DNA from: Bacillota bacterium
GTDB taxonomy: Bacteria > Bacillota > Dethiobacteria > DTU022
Assembly (NCBI GenBank): GCA_033549065.1
Contig: JAWSUE010000004.1
Span: forward strand, 124,001 to 188,000
Direction of reading: 5' to 3'
DNA length: 64,000 nt
A program made the translations under genes and the position numbers. Numbering within the stretch: position 1 is the stretch's first letter; every line of letters begins with the position of its first letter. Below the pieces are notes generated by a model that ran no database searches, had not been told where the DNA came from, and saw only the letters and a program-made list of their open reading frames with translations. Below are positions 57,853-64,000 of the stretch, piece after piece.

Positions 57853-58275
57853 TTATTGATCATTTTCTTCTTGTTTTTTGCTTTGCCAATTGTGCTGGAC
57901 GGATGATACACCAGAAGATTGATCCTTATGTTTCATGTCGAGGTTTCCTGATAGCACAGAACCACTTTCCACCAGTAAACCATTTACCCTGAATGACCCA
58001 ATTGCCGTTGCAGTTCGTTTCAGTTCCAGCTTGCCTTCCGCTTCAATAGTTCCTTCGTAATATCCGGCGATAGTTATATTTCTCGCTTTAATATCTACCT
58101 TTACCTTGCCGCTCTCACCAATAATTACATCGCCTTTATTAATTATTTTACCATCCGCCTGACCATCGATGCGGATTAATCCTTTCCCGTTGATCGTACC
58201 GGTAAAAACAGTTTCTTTGCCAATTACTGTGTTTACCTTATCGGACGAACTATCAAAACTATCCTTTTTAAACAT
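57853..58275 (-). CDS. Bactofilin (DUF583 cytoskeletal protein)
   Basis: Bactofilins polymerise without nucleotide into a right-handed beta-helix and organise cell-wall enzymes. The 140-residue protein has the repeated hydrophobic-Gly pattern (GKETVFTGTINGKGLIRIDG, GDVIIGESGKVKVDI, GYYEGTIEAEGKLEL) and short charged termini. It directly follows an M23 peptidase gene, an association known from Helicobacter and Caulobacter-like systems. Confidence 0.93.
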   Translation of the reverse strand: MFKKDSFDSSSDKVNTVIGKETVFTGTINGKGLIRIDGQADGKIINKGDVIIGESGKVKVDIKARNITIAGYYEGTIEAEGKLELKRTATAIGSFRVNGLLVESGSVLSGNLDMKHKDQSSGVSSVQHNWQSKKQEENDQ

Positions 58276-58295
58276 TAACTTTCCTCCTTCGGCTA

Positions 58296-59228
58296 CTACT
58301 GCTTCATATAATTTTGGGGATTTACAAAAGATCCATTATAATGAACCTCGTAGTGCAGGTGAGTACCGGTTGTTCGTCCGGAACTACCCATGTAACCGAT
58401 ATTTTGACCTTTTTCAACATACTCCCCAGCATTTACAGAAAATCCTGCAAGATGAGCATATAGCGTTTCATAACCGTAACCATGCTCTATAATTACAATA
58501 TTGCCATAACTCCCCTGATAACCTGTAAATATTACTTCACCTGCTGCAGTTGCCCATATAGCTGTACCGCGGGCTCCAATTATATCAACCCCCGTATGAA
58601 ACTGATAACCAGATGCTGAATAAGGGATTGGTCGCATGCCAAACCCGGAAGAAATACGTCCCCGCGCTGGCCAGATAGAAGGTGTCGCTTCCATCCGGGT
58701 GACATAGTCTTCCATGGAATCCAATAATTCTGTTTGTTCGGGAATTATATTTTGCAGGAGAAGGATGTTACTGGAAGCCCTTTCGAGAACACCGTTAGAA
58801 AGAGATCTACTGCTGTAGCTTCGGCCATTGTCATACATAATTGTATCTTGTTCAAGTATTGTAGCTGAAGTAGATTGTTCATTAATCCCTTTGATTTCAC
58901 CTTCTTCACCTTCAATCCTTTCTGTTACCACCTCTATCAATTCGTCAATTTCACGTACCTGTTCCATCATTCTCTGGGTTTCAACCGCCAGAGCATCGAT
59001 CTCTTCCTGTTGAGCCCTATTTGCCTGTCTTAAAGTTTGAACTTCCTTCGCATCTGCGACTGCCCTTATATAAGCAAATCCCAAGACACAAACCCCGGTA
59101 ACAAACAAAACTAAAAAAGCAACAATTAATTTAACTGCAAAAAGAGGAAGTCGCAAACTAAACGTAGATTCCTCGGAATGAGGAACAACCATTATCGTAA
59201 AACACCTTTTGTTGTGTGAATCTGTCAT
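58296..59228 (-). CDS. Membrane-anchored M23 peptidase with coiled coil
   Basis: The 310-residue protein has one membrane segment (about 25-50), a coiled coil (about 55-100) and a C-terminal LytM domain with HTGVDIIGARG and HLHYEVHYNG zinc ligands. It likely trims peptidoglycan in partnership with the adjacent bactofilin. ATG 59228, seven bases after AAAGG, is chosen over a GTG at 59267. The stop is a tandem TAG TAG. Confidence 0.93.
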   Translation of the reverse strand: MTDSHNKRCFTIMVVPHSEESTFSLRLPLFAVKLIVAFLVLFVTGVCVLGFAYIRAVADAKEVQTLRQANRAQQEEIDALAVETQRMMEQVREIDELIEVVTERIEGEEGEIKGINEQSTSATILEQDTIMYDNGRSYSSRSLSNGVLERASSNILLLQNIIPEQTELLDSMEDYVTRMEATPSIWPARGRISSGFGMRPIPYSASGYQFHTGVDIIGARGTAIWATAAGEVIFTGYQGSYGNIVIIEHGYGYETLYAHLAGFSVNAGEYVEKGQNIGYMGSSGRTTGTHLHYEVHYNGSFVNPQNYMKQ

Positions 59229-59388
59229 GAATCTACCTTTATCCTTTCGAAGAAAATATCGGGTCACAAAATATCAATAACAAAAAGATAATTGCCCCCG
59301 ATATAAAATATCCTGTTTATTATAACATACAGTGCAAGCCTTGACCAAATGTCCTACATGCTCTTTTAAAAGTGCATCAGGAACCTAT

Positions 59389-59404
59389 TGTTTCACGTGA
59401 AACA
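59389..59404. other. parS site 1
   Basis: TGTTTCACGTGAAACA is a perfect palindrome and an exact match to the bacterial parS consensus bound by ParB. It lies 43 bp past the parB stop. Confidence 0.96.
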
Positions 59405-59430
59405 TTAAGTTGATTGGCTATGAAAATAAT

Positions 59431-59446
59431 TGTTTCACGTGAAACA
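59431..59446. other. parS site 2
   Basis: This is a second identical 16-base parS palindrome, 42 bp from the first and immediately next to the parB stop codon. Two perfect sites close together mark the centromere-like region near the origin. Confidence 0.96.
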
Positions 59447-59447
59447 T

Positions 59448-60308
59448 TTATTGTACTCCATCAGGCAATAGTTTGCTTACCAGTCTTTCTAAATCATCTT
59501 CGCTGTAATAATATATTTCAATCGCTCCACCATTTTTGCTCCTTTTAATAAGCACTTTTGTTCCATAAACTCTCTGCATCTGTAATTGCAATTCCTGTAA
59601 AAGTGGTTCCTGATGGATCTCTTTTTCCCCTTTTATTCTCTTTTTCCTTCCGGTTTCTGCGGCTATCTGTTCTGATACCCTGGATGATAAGCCCTCTTCA
59701 ATTATTTTTATTGCAGATTGATATTGGAGAGCTCGATCGCTGATAGACAGGAGTGGTCGTGCCTGTCCAGGAGTAATTTCACCTTTTTCAAGCAGTTCCT
59801 TAACTGGTTCTGAAAGTGAAAGCAGTCTCAGGCTATTTGCAATTGTTGGCCTGCTCTTGCCGATTCTTTTTGCCAGCTCTTCCTGAGTATAATTAAATTC
59901 GTCCATCAACTTACGATATGCTGCAGCCTCTTCAATTGGATTAAGGTTTTCACGTTGCAGGTTTTCTATGAGTGCTATCTCCAGCATTGTTCCACGATCA
60001 ATGTCACGAATTACTGCGGGAACTTTAGTTAATCCTGCAATTTGTGCAGCCCTGCATCTTCGTTCACCCGCTATCAATATATATTCATAATCATTATCAC
60101 CCTTTGTTAACACTACAGCCTGGATTACTCCATGTTCTTTTATCGAAGCTGATAACTCCCTGAGCTTCTCATCATCAAAATTTTTCCTGGGCTGAAAAGG
60201 ATTTGGTTTAATCGCCGCTAGTTCGATTTCACTTGTTTCGGGAGATACCGCAAGAACTTCGGGGATTAAAGCCCCCAAACCTTTACCCAGGCGTTTTTTT
60301 TCGCTCAC
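59448..60308 (-). CDS. parB: Chromosome partitioning protein ParB (Spo0J)
   Basis: ParB is a CTP-dependent clamp that loads at parS. The 286-residue protein has the N-terminal domain with PNPFQPRKNFD and the GERRCRAAQ motif, the helix-turn-helix IGKSRPTIANSLRLL and a C-terminal dimer domain. The start is GTG ten bases after GGGAGG, overlapping the parA stop. It lies next to two parS sites. Confidence 0.97.
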   Translation of the reverse strand: MSEKKRLGKGLGALIPEVLAVSPETSEIELAAIKPNPFQPRKNFDDEKLRELSASIKEHGVIQAVVLTKGDNDYEYILIAGERRCRAAQIAGLTKVPAVIRDIDRGTMLEIALIENLQRENLNPIEEAAAYRKLMDEFNYTQEELAKRIGKSRPTIANSLRLLSLSEPVKELLEKGEITPGQARPLLSISDRALQYQSAIKIIEEGLSSRVSEQIAAETGRKKRIKGEKEIHQEPLLQELQLQMQRVYGTKVLIKRSKNGGAIEIYYYSEDDLERLVSKLLPDGVQ

Positions 60309-61063
60309 CTGCCCATAACCTCCCTGGCTAACGCAATATGTAATTCTGCGCCTTTGCTTTTTGGATCATAATCAAGGATGTGTTTACCATGGCTTGGCGC
60401 TTCACTCAATCTAACATTTCGGGGTATTATAGTTTGATATACGTATTGTTTAAAATATTTTTTTACTTCTTCAGCTACTTGCTCAGATAGGTTGGTTCTT
60501 GTGTCATACATGGTAAGAATTACACCTTCAATACGCAACTCATTGTTTAAATGTTTTCTTACCAGCGAAATTGTATTCATTAGCTGCCCCAGGCCTTCCA
60601 GGGCATAATATTCACATTGTATTGGGATCATAACACCATTTGCGGCTTTAAGCGCATTCAAAGTAAGCAGTCCGAGTGAAGGGGGACAATCTATCAAAAT
60701 GTAATCATAATCGCTTAGTACCGGGACCAGAGATTTTTTAAGTTTGCTTTCTCGCGAAACCATTGAGACCAGTTCTATTTCAGCGCCGGCCAGTTGTATA
60801 GTAGCTGGAACTACATATAAGTTTTTCCATTTTGTTGGTAGTATTATTTTTTTTATCGGCATTTCATCAATCAGGACATTGTAAATACAATCATTGATAT
60901 CTTTTCTTGATAATCCTACGCCACTGGTTGTATTACCCTGAGGATCTACATCCACCAGTAAAACAGTTGCTCCCAGTTTGGCCATCGCCGCGCTAAGATT
61001 AATTGCAGTGGTAGTTTTACCCACTCCGCCTTTTTGATTTGCAATTGCAATAACATGAGCCAT
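60305..61063 (-). CDS. parA: Chromosome partitioning ATPase ParA (Soj)
   Basis: The 252-residue Walker-type ATPase has the deviant Walker A KGGVGKTTTAINL with the signature lysine, DVDPQGNTTSG and ILIDCPPSLGLLTLNAL. ATG 61063 with GAGG upstream is chosen. It acts with ParB in origin segregation and in control of replication initiation. Confidence 0.97.
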   Translation of the reverse strand: MAHVIAIANQKGGVGKTTTAINLSAAMAKLGATVLLVDVDPQGNTTSGVGLSRKDINDCIYNVLIDEMPIKKIILPTKWKNLYVVPATIQLAGAEIELVSMVSRESKLKKSLVPVLSDYDYILIDCPPSLGLLTLNALKAANGVMIPIQCEYYALEGLGQLMNTISLVRKHLNNELRIEGVILTMYDTRTNLSEQVAEEVKKYFKQYVYQTIIPRNVRLSEAPSHGKHILDYDPKSKGAELHIALAREVMGR

Positions 61064-61101
61064 TATCAACATCCTCTGAATTTAATCCGAAACTTTCTCC
61101 A

Positions 61102-61935
61102 TTAAGAATTAACTGTTATTCGTTTCCGGTTTTCCAGCATCTCTTTAGTCAGACGAATAGTTATTTCAATGTAATCTTTTTCTATCTTCTCATCAACTTC
61201 GGGGTATAATCCCGCGTTTTGTATTGTTACAATCGTTTCCCGGATTGCATTCAAGACAATCCGTAAATCTCTTATAACCGGTTTTTTTCTAGTTGCACGA
61301 CTTTGTTGTTTTTTATTATCCTCAGCTTGCATTATTCTTTTTTCTGCTTGACTTACATTTAATCCTCTTTCAATTATTTCTTTGATCAGTTTAAGTTGTT
61401 CCTCTTCACTTTGACTTTTAAGTAATGCTCTGGCATGTCGTTCAGATAAATTGTTTTCCAACAACTTTTTTTGAACTTGTGGTGAGAATTTAAGAAGTCT
61501 AATTTTATTTGCGATTGAAGCTTGGCTTTTCCCAACCTGCCTGGCAAGTGTCTCCTGAGTAAGATTAAAGTTGCTCAAAATGTTTTGATAACATTGGGCT
61601 TCATCAAAATAATTTAAACCCTCTCGTTGTAAATTCTCAATCAAAGCCGTTGTAGCCATTGCACTGTCAGAATAGTTTTTAACGGCTGCATTTATTTTTC
61701 TCCACCCCAATTTTCTACAGGCTAAAAACCGTCTTTCACCTACAACAAGTTCATATCCATTAATTGCTTTACGGACTACAATCGGCTGAATTAGTCCCGA
61801 GGTTCTAATCGATTTGGCCAGCTCGTCTATTTTCTCTTCAGATATTTCCCGCCGGGGTTGAAAAGGGTTTGGCTTGATCTTTTCCAAGTCAATTGCATAG
61901 ACTTGATCTGATTTAACTTCTGTTTCCTCTATAAT
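61102..61935 (-). CDS. noc: ParB-like nucleoid occlusion protein Noc (ATT start)
   Basis: A second ParB-family protein, in the Noc position (rsmG-noc-soj-spo0J). It has PNPFQPRREIS, GERRFLACRKLGW and helix-turn-helix QVGKSQASIANKIRLL. The frame is open to a TAA at about 61951 and holds no ATG, GTG or TTG in front of the conserved region except TTG 61887, which has no Shine-Dalgarno sequence. GGGAGG sits eight bases before ATT (61933-61935), giving 277 residues with a normal-looking lead. I saw no Noc-type binding sites in the window; both palindromes are parS. A second ParB paralogue is the alternative name. Confidence 0.85.
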   Translation of the reverse strand: MIEETEVKSDQVYAIDLEKIKPNPFQPRREISEEKIDELAKSIRTSGLIQPIVVRKAINGYELVVGERRFLACRKLGWRKINAAVKNYSDSAMATTALIENLQREGLNYFDEAQCYQNILSNFNLTQETLARQVGKSQASIANKIRLLKFSPQVQKKLLENNLSERHARALLKSQSEEEQLKLIKEIIERGLNVSQAEKRIMQAEDNKKQQSRATRKKPVIRDLRIVLNAIRETIVTIQNAGLYPEVDEKIEKDYIEITIRLTKEMLENRKRITVNS

Positions 61936-62050
61936 TTTGTTCGCCTCCCAGTGTTATAATGCGTGTTCATCATTAGTATTTCATTCTCATTATATTTTGA
62001 CAATGGCAAGTACTTTCCTCTATAAATATTTCGAGTATATTTTTCTAAAA

Positions 62051-62764
62051 TCAACGCAATGGTTTTTTACCAGGCCTTCCTGTGGGACGTGGATATTTTT
62101 CTGGAGTTTTTCTTTTTTTTATGATTCTAATGATCTTTCTCATTTCACCGGAAATTAGCTTGTAGTCATATATATCAATAATCTCACCGCCACATTGTTC
62201 GACTGCTCCAAAAGCTTCCAACAATTCTTCATTACCACGTGGCCCCTTATATAGAATGTTCTCTCCACCAACTCGTGTTAATGGCAGTGTATACTCAACC
62301 AGAACGTTCATTTCGGCAACCGCTTTACTAAAAACATAATCATACCTTTCACGGTGTTCTTCAATCTGGCCCCAGTATTCAGCTCTTCCACAAAGCAGTC
62401 TGACTTTTTCCAATTCGACAGCTTGAACCACACGATATATAAAATTCATTTTACGTTTATTGGAATCCATAAAAGTGAACTTCATCGTGGGCAGGCAGAT
62501 TTTCAGAGGTATTCCAGGCAATCCCCCTCCGGTCCCCAAATCCAAAGCATCTTTAGACTGATCAATCTCAAATAGTTTTATTGGATATATAGAATCGTAA
62601 AGTTGTTTATTAATGATATCTTCTAATGTCTTTTCTCCGGTTAACCGCTGTTCCTTTAAGCCATCAAACAATAGTTCTGAATAATGTAATAGCTTTTCTA
62701 TCTGACAGGAAGTCAGCCCAATTCCCAATTTTTTAATCATTTTTTTCATCAAAATCTGACTCAT
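62051..62764 (-). CDS. rsmG: 16S rRNA (guanine527-N7)-methyltransferase RsmG
   Basis: RsmG methylates G527 of 16S rRNA with SAM. The 237-residue protein has the SAM loop ALDLGTGGGLPGIPLKI and SKAVAEMNVLVEYTLPL. It follows mnmE directly, 34 bp downstream, without mnmG between them. The start is ATG at 62764. Confidence 0.95.
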   Translation of the reverse strand: MSQILMKKMIKKLGIGLTSCQIEKLLHYSELLFDGLKEQRLTGEKTLEDIINKQLYDSIYPIKLFEIDQSKDALDLGTGGGLPGIPLKICLPTMKFTFMDSNKRKMNFIYRVVQAVELEKVRLLCGRAEYWGQIEEHRERYDYVFSKAVAEMNVLVEYTLPLTRVGGENILYKGPRGNEELLEAFGAVEQCGGEIIDIYDYKLISGEMRKIIRIIKKRKTPEKYPRPTGRPGKKPLR

Positions 62765-62798
62765 TCACTCACCGTTAAAAAAGAGGTTTTTGCACTTC

Positions 62799-64000
62799 TT
62801 ACTTGCCTAAGCAAAATTCGCTGAAGATTTTATCCAGAATCTGATCTTCCAGAGTTTCGCCGGTTATTTCTCCTAACTTATGCCATGCATTTTTTAATTC
62901 CAAACTTGTAATTTCTAATGGGTTTTCATCAATTTGCTCTAAGGCTGATTCCAAATGCGATAAAGCTTGCTTGATGATTTCTTCATGTCTGATAGAAACT
63001 ACTATAGGGCTTATGTCTGAGTAACCTAATATTTGATCCAGTTTGTTGGCTACAGTTTTTTCAAGTTCGTCAATTCCTTCGCCGGTTAGCGCGGAAGTTT
63101 TTACTATTGTGTCGGCCTTAAATGTTTCTTTTATCTCACAAACTGAAAGTCTTTGTTCTAAATCAGATTTATTGATTACTATTATCAATCCCTGATCCTG
63201 ACTTATTATTCTAAATATCTCACGATCCTCATTTGCTATTTCTTTCGATCCATCCAACACCACTAATAGTAATCTGGCTTTTTCTGCAGCCTTTCGGGAT
63301 CTTGAAATTCCTTCTTTTTCAACAGGATCTTCAGAACCCTGTATCCCGGCCGTATCAACCAATAATAGTGGATATCCTCCTAAGTTAATTTGTCCTTCCA
63401 GTAAGTCTCTGGTTGTACCGGGCATTTCATGAACAATTGCTCTTTGCTGCCTCATTAAAGCATTTAACAATGAAGATTTCCCAACATTTGGCCTACCTAT
63501 AATTGCGATTGATACACCTTCCTGCATAGCCCTGCTTCTTTCAACATTAATAAGTAATTCCTTGCTCTTCGCAATAATTTCTACTATTTTTTTATTAATG
63601 TTTTCTCTTTCTATCTCTTCCGATGTGAACTCCTCCGGATAATCAAAACTGGCTTCAAGGGGGGCTCTGGTTGCTATTAGAATGTCCCTTATTTCTCCAA
63701 TTCTTCTAGATAGCTCACCCTGTAAAGCTCTGCCGGCAATTTTCAATGCTTCCTCAGAACGAGATTTAATAATATTAAGTACTGCTTCAGCCTGGCTTAA
63801 ATCTATCCGGCCATGCAAATATGCTCGCTTGGTAAATTCACCTGGTTCAGCTAGTCTGGCACCTGCTTTAATAACCAGGCGTAAAATGGCCCTTAAAGTA
63901 ATTATTCCACTGTGACAGTTTATTTCTGCTATATCTTCGCGGGTATATGTATACGGGGCTGGCATAAATGATACTAGCACTTCATCAATTATTTGCTGAT
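62799..64000 (-). CDS. mnmE: tRNA modification GTPase MnmE (5' end outside window)
   Basis: MnmE, with MnmG, modifies U34 of certain tRNAs. About 400 residues are visible and the frame runs off the right edge (QQIIDEVLVSFMPAPYTYTREDI). The GTPase domain has GRPNVGKSSLLNAL, DTAGIQGSEDP and NKSD; the C-terminus ends CLGK with the catalytic cysteine. The N-terminal folate-binding domain is incomplete at the edge. Confidence 0.96.
   Translation of the reverse strand, partial: QQIIDEVLVSFMPAPYTYTREDIAEINCHSGIITLRAILRLVIKAGARLAEPGEFTKRAYLHGRIDLSQAEAVLNIIKSRSEEALKIAGRALQGELSRRIGEIRDILIATRAPLEASFDYPEEFTSEEIERENINKKIVEIIAKSKELLINVERSRAMQEGVSIAIIGRPNVGKSSLLNALMRQQRAIVHEMPGTTRDLLEGQINLGGYPLLLVDTAGIQGSEDPVEKEGISRSRKAAEKARLLLVVLDGSKEIANEDREIFRIISQDQGLIIVINKSDLEQRLSVCEIKETFKADTIVKTSALTGEGIDELEKTVANKLDQILGYSDISPIVVSIRHEEIIKQALSHLESALEQIDENPLEITSLELKNAWHKLGEITGETLEDQILDKIFSEFCLGK

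Overview
The window looks like a chromosomal, origin-proximal segment of an anaerobic Clostridia-type Firmicute. The evidence is a B. subtilis-like gene order on the right side (mnmE-rsmG-noc-parA-parB-parS, then ychF, rpsF-ssb-rpsR-rplI-dnaB, then walRK-yycHI-htrA), strong GGAGG ribosome binding sites, moderate GC, a V/A-type ATPase in place of an F-type enzyme, and genes for nickel and one-carbon chemistry. Almost every gene is on the minus strand, as expected for a replichore running leftward from an origin just past the right edge. Only the DDAH-like gene (7826) and nikR (33791) are on the plus strand. I cannot name the genus.

Layout from left to right. 1-5371: recD2 (cut by the window edge), metK, fabZ, a phosphoribosyltransferase and a CooC-type nickel-insertion ATPase. 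5428-7652: a CoxE/CoxD-like VWA and AAA+ pair. 7826-8704: a dimethylarginine-hydrolase-like gene on the plus strand. 8787-13409: a metal-dependent hydrolase, then mttB and mtbB (trimethylamine and dimethylamine methyltransferases) and a BASS-type transporter. 13410-13980: a tRNA-Thr flanked by two apparent gene remnants. 14009-16385: a three-gene homocysteine-biosynthesis operon (COG2122, NIL-ferredoxin, COG1900). 16505-18643: gap and a PHP phosphoesterase. 18767-27408: a nine-gene V-type ATPase operon. 27523-36478: nucleotide, one-carbon and translation genes (dCMP deaminase, upp, glyA, rpiB, arginine phosphatase, sua5, Na/Pi symporter, nikR, prmC, prfA, rpmE). 36602-49651: rho, a Ca/Na exchanger, two hydrolases, htrA, murA, the walRK-yycHI system and a G5/M23 peptidase. 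49834-54424: the dnaB/ribosomal-protein operon. 54563-64000: ychF, adk, bactofilin, an M23 peptidase, parB/parA/noc, rsmG and mnmE (cut by the window edge).

The most striking feature is a pair of in-frame amber (TAG) codons that split mttB and mtbB at the positions where the archaeal enzymes carry pyrrolysine. Read through, both give full-length proteins. About ten of 64 visible genes in the same window still end in TAG, and an intact RF1 gene is present, so UAG appears to have two meanings here. The window holds no pyl genes, no tRNA-Pyl, no corrinoid protein and no MtbA, so the rest of the system must lie elsewhere. A DDAH-like enzyme, whose family releases dimethylamine, lies about 2.4 kb from mtbB, which suggests a methylarginine-to-methylamine route. 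CooC and NikR point to nickel CO dehydrogenase and the Wood-Ljungdahl pathway as a sink for the methyl groups; that part is inference.

Second theme: several genes have strong Shine-Dalgarno sequences but only CTG or ATT where a start is expected (recD2, the arginine phosphatase, noc). Many others start at TTG, and the TTG inside the sequence TTGGAGG often mimics a start. I chose starts by Shine-Dalgarno spacing and note this where it matters. I saw no CRISPR array, insertion sequence or prophage.
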